From assembly GCF_007301515.1 (NCBI RefSeq), contig NZ_CP041666.1, positions 1,426,001 to 1,490,000 of the forward strand: 64,000 bases of DNA, written 5' to 3'. Below the pieces are notes generated by a model that was not told the origin of the DNA, did no database searches, and worked only from the letters and a program-made list of their open reading frames with translations. A program made the translations under genes and the position numbers. This DNA is from Radiobacillus deserti. GTDB lineage: Bacteria; Bacillota; Bacilli; Bacillales; Amphibacillaceae. Positions 34,181 to 42,158 of this stretch are shown here, in pieces. Position 1 is the stretch's first letter. Every line of letters begins with the position of its first letter.

Positions 34181-35350
34181 TTGGAAATCAAGGAACTTAC
34201 GTCATCGGAGTTTGACAGTGCAATTGATTTGGGGGAATATGCGTTTAATCGCGCCATACCTGAGCAAGAACGAAAAGAACGAAAAGCAGATATGGAGCAG
34301 CACAAAGTATTAGGATACTGGGAAGGGGATCAGTTAGCTGCTAAATTACATATACGTCCATTAGAAGCTTTTTTAGGTTCTAAAAAAATACCTTTCGGTG
34401 GAATCGCGGGTGTAGCAACTTGGCCAGAGTTTAGAAGGCAAGGAAAGGTTGATGAACTTATTCGTGAAGCTCTTCGGTTGATGAAAGGGGCGAATCAGTC
34501 CATTAGTTTACTCCATCCTTTTTCCATTGGTTTTTATCGTCGATTTGGGTGGGAGATGACGCAATATGAACATACCTATTTATTTAAGCCAACAGACATA
34601 GAAAAAAGAAAAGCACAGTGCAGAACGGAACGAGTTAAGTTTAGCGACATGAAGCCAATTCTAATGGACTTGTACGAACGAAAGGCGCAGCAATATGGAT
34701 TAACACTTGCTCGTACGGAATGGTGGTGGGAGAAAAGAATCTTGACTGGAGATGAACAGATAGTCTTGTTTTGGAACGATAATCGAGAAGCAGAGGGGTA
34801 CTTAATCTCTCGGTTAGAAAAAGCTAAACTTCAAGTGGAGGAAATGGTGTTCTTTACGGAATCAGCATTTCATGGGCTTTTGCAATGGGTCCGAAACCAT
34901 GACTCCATGATTGAAAGGGTTGAAATGGTGTCATGGCCAGATGAGTGGATTGACTTTTACTTAGAAGGTGAGAAAGTGGATCGCAAAGTTCATCCATATT
35001 TTATGACTAGAATTGTTAACGTTTCTGATTTCCTTCTTCAGTACCCATTCTTTCATCCGGAAATCAGCTGTAGTATAGGATTAAGTATTACAGATCCATG
35101 TGCTTCCTGGAATGAAGGGAAATGGTCGCTTGACATTAAAAAAGGAAAAGTAGTAGAGGTTTTGAAAAAAGAGAACTTCGAGGCTCCTCTAAAATTAGAA
35201 TTGTCTATTCAAGTGTTGACTGCGTGGCTACTTGGTAGTCAATCTATAGATGCATTACAGAGAATGAATCAAATAAAAGCAAGTGGAGATAAACAAGTGC
35301 TTCCATATTTAGTTAAACCGCTAACTCCTGCCTTTATGGATTTTTTCTAA
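34181..35350 (+). CDS. Eis-like GNAT acetyltransferase with C-terminal SCP2-type domain
   Basis: 389 residues, TTG start behind GGGGAGAG. Two GNAT lobes, the first with the CoA loop GVATWPEFRRQGKVDELIREAL (about 70–91), FYRRFGWEM after it, then a C-terminal sterol-carrier-like domain (about 290–389, with GKWSLDIKKGK and LTAWLLGSQS) ending in an aromatic C terminus (FMDFF). This order is that of the Eis family, whose members acetylate aminoglycosides or lysines. Physiological substrate here is unknown. Confidence 0.88.
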   Translation: MEIKELTSSEFDSAIDLGEYAFNRAIPEQERKERKADMEQHKVLGYWEGDQLAAKLHIRPLEAFLGSKKIPFGGIAGVATWPEFRRQGKVDELIREALRLMKGANQSISLLHPFSIGFYRRFGWEMTQYEHTYLFKPTDIEKRKAQCRTERVKFSDMKPILMDLYERKAQQYGLTLARTEWWWEKRILTGDEQIVLFWNDNREAEGYLISRLEKAKLQVEEMVFFTESAFHGLLQWVRNHDSMIERVEMVSWPDEWIDFYLEGEKVDRKVHPYFMTRIVNVSDFLLQYPFFHPEISCSIGLSITDPCASWNEGKWSLDIKKGKVVEVLKKENFEAPLKLELSIQVLTAWLLGSQSIDALQRMNQIKASGDKQVLPYLVKPLTPAFMDFF

Positions 35351-35355
35351 ATCAA

Positions 35356-35392
35356 AAAACAAGAAGCTTACAACTTGTAAGCTTCTTGTTTA
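35356..35392. terminator. Bidirectional terminator
   Basis: AACAAGAAGCTTACAA / TTGTAAGCTTCTTGTT with only a 1–2 base centre, effectively a perfect palindrome. Confidence 0.88.
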
Positions 35393-35395
35393 TAA

Positions 35396-36454
35396 CTATA
35401 GCTTGAAATTCCATTTAATAATTCCGGCTTCTCTAGCTGAATTAAAGGCAATCACAAGCAGTGGCCCAAGGATAAAGCCCATGATTCCGAGTAATTGAAG
35501 TCCGAGGTACATACCAATTAGGGTTGCTAGTGGCGATAACCCAATATGGCGACCCATTACTTTAGGTTCTACGGTTCTGCGAATAGCCAAAAGTATGATG
35601 GCTAAAATGGACAACTGTGTACCTGTTGCGATATCCCCCGCTAAGAACATGTAAATGGCCCATGGCGCTAAAATTACAATCGACCCGATTATAGGGATAA
35701 AATCGATAATCCAAATAATTACCGACATGATAACCGCTACTTCTGGTGCGATTATCAACAATCCAATCAGTGACACGATAAAGATTACAATACTAACTAA
35801 GAATTGAGCTTTGAGAAAACCTAATACCACATAAGATAGTCGTGCATTCATAAACTGAACCTTTTCTGCTGTTTCTTCCGTCAATTGGTTATAAGCTTTT
35901 GCCTTAATCCCCGGTAACTCGAGCATAAACAAAAATAAGGCTATCAAGTACACCAACAGGCTCACGAGATATTGAGGAATTAAGCCTACTACGGATGCAA
36001 TTTTTTCGATTTTAAGATTTTTTCGAAGTGTTTCAGCGAAAGAATCAACCGTACTTTGAATTCCATCTTTTACTTCTTTAATAAATTCTTCAGGTAAATC
36101 TTCGGCAAAATGATCTAAGTCTTGTTCCCAATCTCCGACTTTTTTGGTGAGTTGGTTAATATATATAGGTGCATCTTCAGTAAATTGGGCGACATGGGTG
36201 ACTGCCCTTGTAACAAAATAAGACCCAATCACTCCAATAATAAGTAAGAAAATCAAGAAAACAATAGTGACAGCAAACTTTCGATTCATTTTAAATCGGA
36301 ATTGCATCATTCTGACAGCTGGATTAAGTATTAAAGCGGTAACGAAGGCAACAATAAGTGGAACGGAAACCGGCAAAATAAAGTACCCTGCAATGATGAC
36401 TAGAATTGTTAAAATAATTAATATCCATTGGCGTTTACTTAGGTATCGAAACAA
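35396..36454 (-). CDS. AI-2E family permease (YtvI-like)
   Basis: 352-residue polytopic protein of the AI-2E transporter family (PF01594). An N-terminal helix pair, a charged helical ectodomain-like segment (about 90–150) and five or six C-terminal helices with LPGIKAKAYNQ and PKVMGRHIGLSPLATLIGMYLGLQLLG, the family block. Homologues include YtvI, linked to sporulation, and Na+/H+ antiporter-like members. TTG start at 36454; the best Shine–Dalgarno (AAAGGGG) is about 14 bases away, so the start could be slightly different. Confidence 0.85.
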   Translation of the reverse strand: MFRYLSKRQWILIILTILVIIAGYFILPVSVPLIVAFVTALILNPAVRMMQFRFKMNRKFAVTIVFLIFLLIIGVIGSYFVTRAVTHVAQFTEDAPIYINQLTKKVGDWEQDLDHFAEDLPEEFIKEVKDGIQSTVDSFAETLRKNLKIEKIASVVGLIPQYLVSLLVYLIALFLFMLELPGIKAKAYNQLTEETAEKVQFMNARLSYVVLGFLKAQFLVSIVIFIVSLIGLLIIAPEVAVIMSVIIWIIDFIPIIGSIVILAPWAIYMFLAGDIATGTQLSILAIILLAIRRTVEPKVMGRHIGLSPLATLIGMYLGLQLLGIMGFILGPLLVIAFNSAREAGIIKWNFKL

Positions 36455-36670
36455 TTTAAATATGTATCCCCTTTCCGAACATGTACAACTTTAATCAAAA
36501 TATAGCATGAAGGTTCTGTTTTGAATAGTTTTTTTTCTATAAGATGAAATATTTTTTGGAGAGAACTTTAAAAGTTTACTACGTAGAAGCAACAGATACA
36601 TGTTCTACCTATTATGGTAACATGATTTCCACGAATGAAGGTAGCAATACATATTTAAAAAGTATAAAAA

Positions 36671-36697
36671 GAAAGACCACCCTTCGGATGGTCTTAA
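36671..36697 (-). terminator. Terminator after the YugN-like gene
   Basis: AAGACCATCC / GGGTGGTCTTT read on the minus strand. Confidence 0.75.
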
Positions 36698-36703
36698 ATA
36701 ACA

Positions 36704-37072
36704 CTAATCGTTTTTCAGCGCATCTAATTCCTGCTTCGCTTTTTCAAGAAGCTTAGTAGTACGATCTTTAACGCTTTCAGGGAATTCCTCTTGTTCTCCA
36801 TACTCAATACCATGTGGATAGTAATGTTTACCTAAAAGAGGGGTTTTTAATTTAATCACTGCATTCCCTTTATCAACATCTCCTTCAATTGCATAGCCTT
36901 GAATACGAATGTAGTACGTAACATTTTTTTCTGGAGAATTTATTTTATAATCATATGTAACTCTTTCATAATCCCACTGTCCTGCACGAATAAAAGCGAT
37001 ATCATTCATAACGTGATCTAATGGTTCTAAATCAATAGTAATGTCTTCAATTCCAGATCCTTCAATTCTCAT
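36704..37072 (-). CDS. YugN-like family protein
   Basis: 122 residues from ATG 37072, which has GAGGTGGAAG directly upstream. Starts MRIEGSGIEDITIDLEPLD; middle WDYERVTYDYKI and LGKHYYPHGIEYGEQEEFP match the YugN-like family (PF08868), soluble proteins of unknown function in Bacilli. Helical Lys/Glu-rich C terminus. Not part of an obvious operon. Confidence 0.8.
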   Translation of the reverse strand: MRIEGSGIEDITIDLEPLDHVMNDIAFIRAGQWDYERVTYDYKINSPEKNVTYYIRIQGYAIEGDVDKGNAVIKLKTPLLGKHYYPHGIEYGEQEEFPESVKDRTTKLLEKAKQELDALKND

Positions 37073-37256
37073 ACTTCCACCTCGCAAAAATTATGTAGCT
37101 AATCTTATAATAGTATGAAATGAGATAAGTTGCAATGAAAACGGGGAATTAAAAGGCAGATCAAAATATCATGCAAGTTATGCGGTAAATGGGTAACAAT
37201 AAGAAATGAGATGATTTGCTCATCTTATGTTACTTCATTAAAGGAGGAGTTTCCGA

Positions 37257-37685
37257 ATGAAATCCGTTAAGGAAATAATGTCAACAGATGTTAGCTATTG
37301 TTCGCCAAGTGACACGATGACGGAAGCCGCAACAAAGATGAGAGACAAAAATGTTGGGGCTATTCCAATTTGTGGAGAAAACCGTGAGTTAATGGGTATG
37401 ATTACGGATAGAGATTTGGTCATTCGTGGATTAGCAGAACGTAAAAATGCTGAAACATCCGTAAAAGAAGTGATGAGCTCAGAACTTTATTCTTGTTCTC
37501 CACAAACGTCGGTGCAGGAGGCGAGCCAAATCATGGCTGAGAAACAAATTCGTCGTCTTCCTGTAATCGACGGAGGCGAGCTAGTTGGTATGCTTGCATT
37601 AGGGGACTTAGCTCTTGAACACAAATCTAATGAAGCTGCTGGACGTGCATTAGAGGATATTTCTGTTCACAATCAAATTCAGTAA
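37257..37685 (+). CDS. ylbB: CBS-domain protein YlbB
   Basis: 142 residues made of two CBS domains (about 1–60 and 68–125), with MSTDVSYCSP, VGAIPICGENRELMGMITDRDL and MSSELYSCSP, RRLPVIDGGELVGML. CBS pairs bind adenosyl nucleotides; the target is unknown. AAAGGAGGAG precedes the ATG. Position before ylbC as in B. subtilis. Followed by its own terminator. Confidence 0.9.
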   Translation: MKSVKEIMSTDVSYCSPSDTMTEAATKMRDKNVGAIPICGENRELMGMITDRDLVIRGLAERKNAETSVKEVMSSELYSCSPQTSVQEASQIMAEKQIRRLPVIDGGELVGMLALGDLALEHKSNEAAGRALEDISVHNQIQ

Positions 37686-37693
37686 ATAACGTT

Positions 37694-37727
37694 TAGCCGG
37701 TTCCTTAAAAAGGAATCGGCTATTTTT
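37694..37727 (+). terminator. Terminator after ylbB
   Basis: TAGCCGGTTCC / GGAATCGGCTA with T5. Confidence 0.85.
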
Positions 37728-37773
37728 AATGGAAAAACTACTTGCGTTAAAGTTTGTTAACAATTCTATTAAA

Positions 37774-37801
37774 TTGACCATTTCTTTCATATTCTTATTA
37801 T
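37774..37801 (+). promoter_or_regulatory. Probable sigma-A promoter for ylbC
   Basis: TTGACC, 16-base spacer, TATTAT (or TATACT with 19). Confidence 0.4.
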
Positions 37802-37847
37802 ACTAGAACTATACTAGTGTTAAGTGGACAAAAAGGAGTTAACATTC

Positions 37848-38936
37848 ATGCGTGCTATCAGAAGTTTTTTGTTGCTAATGCTAATGATTATTGGTGCTAT
37901 TTATTTCTTGCCATTTCAAGAATTAAGCTTTCCAAATTGGCTACATATAGATAAAAGTGAGAGCAAAGAAAATAAGCAAGAAGTGGAACAAGCTATATCC
38001 CAACCAACCAATTCTTCTCTGACGGATGAAACCGTGAGCTCAGAGCCGATCGAAGGAGAATTATTGGGTTGGATTGGAAAGGACAGTCAGGAGCTATCAG
38101 AAGCTTACGGAGAGCCGATAAGGAAAGATAAAAGCTCATATGGCTATAATTGGTGGATTTATTCCGATAAAAAAAGTCAATATGCTCAATTTGGAATTCG
38201 TGATAAAAAAGTGGTTACAGTTTTCATTACTGGGTCGAAAGGGAAAATGGATGGGATTTCATTAGGAGAATCCTATAAAGACTTAAAGGGAAAAAGATCT
38301 TTTCAGAAAGAAGTGTCCTTTAACGTCGGTGTAACTTCTTACAGGTTTACTCTTACAGACAAGGACTTAAAGATGCGTCCACTTGTGAAGCTTTCAAATG
38401 AGAGATTTATGCAATTATACTTTGACACGTTTACTGGCAAACTGTCGTCCATTAGAGCGATGGATGCAGATACACTTTTAGTCCAGCGACCATATGACAT
38501 TTTCTATACAGGAAATCTTCCTGAAGCTCCGATACTGTCAGATAAAGAATGGGCTGAAGTAGAAGACGGTGCAGAACAGCAAATTTTTGATATTACCAAT
38601 ATTATTCGAACAAGACACCAGGTAGGTGTTCTAAAGTGGGATGAAGTAGTGGCCACGGTTGCGCTTGGCCACAGTAAAGATATGTCAATTCATAAATATT
38701 TCTCTCACTATTCTCAGGATGGAAAAGGATTGAAGGATCGATTAAGTGAAAAAGATGTGATTTACAAGATGGCAGGTGAAAATATTGCGGCCCAATATAC
38801 GGATGGTCCTGCTGCGGTAGAAGGCTGGTTAAATAGTGAAGGCCACCGTCATGCATTACTCGAAGGGAACTATACCCATCTAGGAGTAGGTGTGTATAAG
38901 TATTATTACACGCAAAATTTTCTACAAAAAAGCTAA
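37848..38936 (+). CDS. ylbC: Secreted CAP-domain protein YlbC
   Basis: 362 residues from ATG 37848, 7 bases after AAAAGGAG. N-terminal signal anchor (RSFLLLMLMIIGAIYFLPF), a linker, a CAP-associated domain (about 75–215, GKDSQELSEAYGEPIRKD…) and a C-terminal CAP/SCP domain with VVATVALGHSKDM, HKYFSHYSQDGKGLKDRL, AGENIA and GHRHALLEGNYTHLGVGVY. Extracytoplasmic; function unknown, some relatives are spore- or wall-associated. Confidence 0.88.
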   Translation: MRAIRSFLLLMLMIIGAIYFLPFQELSFPNWLHIDKSESKENKQEVEQAISQPTNSSLTDETVSSEPIEGELLGWIGKDSQELSEAYGEPIRKDKSSYGYNWWIYSDKKSQYAQFGIRDKKVVTVFITGSKGKMDGISLGESYKDLKGKRSFQKEVSFNVGVTSYRFTLTDKDLKMRPLVKLSNERFMQLYFDTFTGKLSSIRAMDADTLLVQRPYDIFYTGNLPEAPILSDKEWAEVEDGAEQQIFDITNIIRTRHQVGVLKWDEVVATVALGHSKDMSIHKYFSHYSQDGKGLKDRLSEKDVIYKMAGENIAAQYTDGPAAVEGWLNSEGHRHALLEGNYTHLGVGVYKYYYTQNFLQKS

Positions 38937-38948
38937 CCACCTTGGGTA

Positions 38949-38996
38949 TTGCACCCCAGAAGTTAGAGTTACAAATCTAACCTCTGGGGTGTTTTT
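38949..38996 (+). terminator. Hairpin terminator resembling an IS3-family end
   Basis: GCACCCCAGA-AGTTAGA / TCTAACCTCTGGGGTGTTTTT. The left arm matches the IS end at 3063–3080 in 15 of 18 positions (TGCACCCCA..NGTTAGA), so it may be a degraded IS end now serving as terminator. Confidence 0.7.
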
Positions 38997-39092
38997 GTAT
39001 GTGAAGACCTAATCTAGATAGTAACAATGGATATTCCCTTTCATACGATAACTTATAGGTATATTCATCAAAGATTGGAGGGAGCAGGGACG

Positions 39093-39506
39093 ATGGGAAA
39101 AGATCTGCATCCGTCTATTAAAGAATTCAAACAATTTGTACAGAAGCATCCGGAGCTGGTTAAAGAAGTGAGAAAAAGCGGAAAGGGCTGGCAGCCTTAC
39201 TATGAGAAATGGATGCTATTAGGGGAGGATGATCCTTCTTGGGAAAAGTATAAGACGAAATCCCCAACGCAAAAGACGCGTAGTAAAAAGAAAGGTGCAA
39301 AATCAAAGGGGAAAAATCAAGAAAAGCTAAATAAACTAATGAAGATGGTAGAAAACGTTGATTTAGATAAGATGGAAGCACATATTAATCAATTAAATGG
39401 AGCAGTTGGGAATATTCAAAAGCTAATAGGGCAATTTCAGGATGCAAAAAGACAGTTCTCTTCAAAATCAAATCATCCAATGCCGTTCCAAAGAAGAAGA
39501 GATTAA
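39093..39506 (+). CDS. ylbD: YlbD-like protein
   Basis: 137 residues from ATG 39093 (MGKDLHPSIKEFKQFVQKHP) with TGGAGGGAG upstream. A helical head, WMLLGEDDPSWEKYK, a Lys/Ser-rich linker and a helical tail. Family YlbD_coat, annotated as putative spore coat protein in B. subtilis. Operon with ylbE, 12 bases downstream. Confidence 0.85.
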   Translation: MGKDLHPSIKEFKQFVQKHPELVKEVRKSGKGWQPYYEKWMLLGEDDPSWEKYKTKSPTQKTRSKKKGAKSKGKNQEKLNKLMKMVENVDLDKMEAHINQLNGAVGNIQKLIGQFQDAKRQFSSKSNHPMPFQRRRD

Positions 39507-39518
39507 GGAGGGAATCCG

Positions 39519-39752
39519 TTGCAACCTAGCTTATATCAATATATACAATCAAATCAGGAAATGGTTTCTTATATCCGTGAACATCCAGAGTGGTATCGTA
39601 GATTAACTCGAAATCCGGATTCTATTCAAGAGATGGAACAAGAGATGAAAGTATATTATGGTCGTACGGTTCCACAGAAAATGGAACGGTTCGCGAGTCA
39701 AATGCAAATGGTGTCTATGTTTATTCAATTGGCAGGCTCTATGAAAGACTAG
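39519..39752 (+). CDS. ylbE: YlbE-like protein
   Basis: 77 residues, TTG start behind AAGGAGGG. Begins QPSLYQYIQSNQEMVSYIRE and has HPEWYRRLTRNP, the YlbE family pattern. Function unknown. Lies between ylbD and ylbF as in other Bacillaceae. Confidence 0.85.
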   Translation: MQPSLYQYIQSNQEMVSYIREHPEWYRRLTRNPDSIQEMEQEMKVYYGRTVPQKMERFASQMQMVSMFIQLAGSMKD

Positions 39753-39809
39753 CTTGCCTCTTTCTTTTATAGAAAAAGCCTGTTATGATGGAGTTGGAGG
39801 TGGAAACTA

Positions 39810-40253
39810 GTGATTGCCACTTTAGAAATCGTACAACTCTTAGATCAGTCCGAATACTTAGGAAAGATGATTCTATCCTCAGATGTCATGGACGATTTTC
39901 ATAAAGCTAAAGCATCTTTAGAAGAAGATGAAGAAGCACAACGTTTAATAGCAGCCTTTCAAGCGATGAAAGAGCAATATGAAGATGTTCAACGGTTTGG
40001 TAGATATCACCCGGATTACAGCACAATTATGAAAGAAATTAGATCTACCAAACGTGAAATGGACATGAATGAAAAAGTTGCTTCTTTTAAAATTGCAGAA
40101 AGAAAATTACAAGAGCTATTAGATGATGTTAGTGAGCTTGTAGCTCATAGTGTGAGTAACAATGTAAAAGTACCAAGAGATGGTGCTGCACTTAAAGATG
40201 GTGGCTGTGGCTGTGGTAGCGGTAGTGGAGGCTGTGGTTGCAGAGCATCTTAA
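39810..40253 (+). CDS. ylbF: YlbF (RicF), RNase Y partner
   Basis: 147 residues, GTG start behind GGAGGTGG. Helical protein of the YlbF/YmcA family; in B. subtilis it forms the YaaT–YmcA–YlbF complex that binds [4Fe-4S] clusters, acts with RNase Y and is required for competence and biofilm. The C terminus GGCGCGSGSGGCGCRAS supplies four Cys, fitting a cluster ligand set. Followed by a hairpin. Confidence 0.92.
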   Translation: MIATLEIVQLLDQSEYLGKMILSSDVMDDFHKAKASLEEDEEAQRLIAAFQAMKEQYEDVQRFGRYHPDYSTIMKEIRSTKREMDMNEKVASFKIAERKLQELLDDVSELVAHSVSNNVKVPRDGAALKDGGCGCGSGSGGCGCRAS

Positions 40254-40260
40254 TGGTTTA

Positions 40261-40306
40261 AGCTGACTCAAAAGTCGTGAATGACTTGTTGTAGTCAGCT
40301 TTCTTT
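40261..40306 (+). terminator. Terminator-like hairpin after ylbF
   Basis: AGCTGACT / AGTCAGCT with inner AAGTCGT…ATGACTT and T-rich tail. Confidence 0.65.
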
Positions 40307-40414
40307 TAATGACTGGTGATGTACCTTAATACTATATAATGGTTGCCCTGCATTGCTACATTCTAAATTGTCTGATAAAATATGAAAAAAGACTTAGGTA
40401 AGTGAGGAACTTAG

Positions 40415-40690
40415 ATGAGAACACAACGACAAGGCATAGTAGTTTGGTTTCAACATATGAAGAATATAAAGCAAATTAAAAAATTTGGACATTTAATCTA
40501 TGTTTCCAAAGATCAAAAATATGCCGTTCTCTATGTAAACCAATCGGAATATGAGGAAAAAGAGAAGCGGATAGGGCAGTTACCGTTTGTATCAAAGGTT
40601 AGTCCATCACAAAAACCTTTTATCCGTACAGACTATGAAAATGCGAAGTTAGATAAAGCGAAGGAATATGATTATAAAATGGGGATTTAA
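40415..40690 (+). CDS. ylbG: UPF0298 protein YlbG
   Basis: 91 residues, start RTQRQGIVVWFQHMKNIKQI, then FGHLIYVSKDQKYAVLYVNQ, the UPF0298 pattern. Small, soluble, unknown function. Stand-alone gene between ylbF and rsmD. Confidence 0.9.
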   Translation: MRTQRQGIVVWFQHMKNIKQIKKFGHLIYVSKDQKYAVLYVNQSEYEEKEKRIGQLPFVSKVSPSQKPFIRTDYENAKLDKAKEYDYKMGI

Positions 40691-40722
40691 GCTTTTTAGC
40701 CGAGTGCTGAAAAGCTTTTTTA
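40689..40722 (+). terminator. First terminator after ylbG
   Basis: AAGCTTTTTAGC / GCTGAAAAGCTT (11 of 12 pairs) with T6; starts at the stop codon. Confidence 0.8.
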
Positions 40723-40754
40723 GTGAAAAGTGTTCGCCTATGCCTCTATTCTTT

Positions 40755-40795
40755 CAAAAAAAAGCCTGCAGAAATTTTTCTGCAGGCCCTTTTTA
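40755..40795. terminator. Second, stronger terminator
   Basis: AAAGCCTGCAGAAA / TTTCTGCAGGC with T-tract; A8 on the other side allows both directions. Confidence 0.85.
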
Positions 40796-41074
40796 CCTTC
40801 TACAATAGAAAGCAAAAAGGCAAAGGGAGAGGAGAAACCGGAGGAAGAACTTATGGGGAAACGTAAGTCTTCTCCGTGTTCAGAAGCAACTAATACGATT
40901 GGTTAGTCGCTTCAGTCGTTATTATGGACGACAGGAGGAAATTTATACATAAATCATTCAAATTTTTCTAAGTTCTCTTTTATGAGGAAAGCGAAGACCG
41001 TACTAAAATTACGCTTCGTTTCCTAGTCGTTTTATGATAGGATAAAGGGCGAAACAAAATGAAGAGGTGTAACG
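40796..41074 (+). other. Structured gene-free interval upstream of rsmD
   Basis: Holds three consecutive inverted repeats: GAAGCAACTAA / TTAGTCGCTTC (about 40883–40913), GTCGT…ACGAC (about 40916–40933) and AGGAAAGCGAAG…CGCTTCGTTTCCT (about 40985–41023), plus a 17-codon frame at 40854–40907 (MGKRKSSPCSEATNTIG) behind CCGGAGG. Could be a small RNA or leader; no known family recognised. Confidence 0.4.
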
Positions 41075-41638
41075 ATGAGGGTTATTGCTGGAATACATAA
41101 AGGACGTCAACTAAAAACGGTAGCAAATCGATTAACGAGACCGACTACAGATAAAGTAAAAGAGGCACTTTTTCAGATGATTGGTCCTTTTTTTGAAGGT
41201 GGGATCTGCTTAGATTTATTTGCTGGGAGTGGTGGATTAGGAATAGAAGCTCTTAGTCGTGGCATGCAAAAGGCAATATTTGTTGATAAACAAGGAAAAG
41301 CCATTCAGGTTATTCATCAAAATTTACAAGATTTAAAATTGGAGAATCAAGCAGAAGTGTTTCGTACGGATGCTTTTCGTGCACTAAAAGCCGCTGCAAA
41401 GCGAGAACTTGTTTTCGATTATATCTTCTTAGATCCGCCATATCAAAAGGTATCCTATATTGAGCTAATGGATGCTATCAAAGAACATGATTTGCTCCAT
41501 CCTAATGGGGTCATTGTATGTGAACATGAAGCTAATGAACTTCTTCCTGATGACTATTCTGGATATGTAGCATTTCGAAAAGAAGACTATGGAAGTACGA
41601 CTGCTATTACTCTATATAAACGAAAGGGGCAAGAATAA
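41075..41638 (+). CDS. rsmD: 16S rRNA (guanine966-N2)-methyltransferase RsmD
   Basis: 187 residues, SAM-dependent. Begins MRVIAGIHKGRQLKT, SAM-binding LDLFAGSGGLGIEALSRG (about 48–65), and catalytic FLDPPYQ. Methylates 16S rRNA in the 30S subunit. AAGAGGTG precedes the ATG. Its stop overlaps the coaD start (TAATG), so they are coupled. Confidence 0.95.
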   Translation: MRVIAGIHKGRQLKTVANRLTRPTTDKVKEALFQMIGPFFEGGICLDLFAGSGGLGIEALSRGMQKAIFVDKQGKAIQVIHQNLQDLKLENQAEVFRTDAFRALKAAAKRELVFDYIFLDPPYQKVSYIELMDAIKEHDLLHPNGVIVCEHEANELLPDDYSGYVAFRKEDYGSTTAITLYKRKGQE

Positions 41639-42120
41639 TGCCGAAGTTAGCGATATGTCCAGGCAGTTTTGATCCCATTACGTATGGGCATTTAGATATT
41701 ATCCAAAGAGGTGCCAAAATTTTTGATCATGTTATCGTGGCTGTGTTTAATAACCAGGCGAAGTCTCCGTTATTTACGGTGGAGGAACGATCAGATTTAT
41801 TAAAACAGGTCACTACTGATTTAGATAATGTAACCGTTGACACGTGTGATGGCTTATTGATGGATTATGCAAAAGAAAAAAATGCACAGGCTATTCTACG
41901 TGGACTACGAGCAGTTAGTGATTTTGAGTATGAGATGCAAATTACATCTATGAATAGGAAACTGAACGAAGATATTGAAACATTTTTCATGATGACAAAC
42001 AATCAATATTCCTTCTTGAGTTCCAGTGTTGTCAAAGAGGTGGCCAAATACCATGCAAATGTTTCAGACCTTGTACCTGAGGTTGTAGAGCAAGCATTGA
42101 TAGAGAAATTTAGCAAATAG
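41638..42120 (+). CDS. coaD: Phosphopantetheine adenylyltransferase
   Basis: Fourth step of coenzyme A synthesis: ATP + 4'-phosphopantetheine to dephospho-CoA. 160 residues. PGSFDPITYGHLDII carries the (H/T)xGH nucleotidyltransferase motif (TYGH); RGLRAVSDFEYE and SFLSSSVVKEVA are the other active-site segments. Coupled to rsmD. Confidence 0.97.
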   Translation: MPKLAICPGSFDPITYGHLDIIQRGAKIFDHVIVAVFNNQAKSPLFTVEERSDLLKQVTTDLDNVTVDTCDGLLMDYAKEKNAQAILRGLRAVSDFEYEMQITSMNRKLNEDIETFFMMTNNQYSFLSSSVVKEVAKYHANVSDLVPEVVEQALIEKFSK

Positions 42121-42122
42121 AT

Positions 42123-42158
42123 TAATCCGAGAGGTACTATAGCCTCTCGGATTTCCTT
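42123..42158. terminator. Bidirectional terminator coaD/ylbJ
   Basis: AATCCGAGAGG / CCTCTCGGATT with loop TACTATAG. Confidence 0.9.

Noticed and set aside
36544..36756. 70-residue plus-strand frame between the AI-2E permease and YugN-like genes
   Set aside because: Runs through the YugN-like gene's terminator and antisense of its end; no ribosome-binding site in place.
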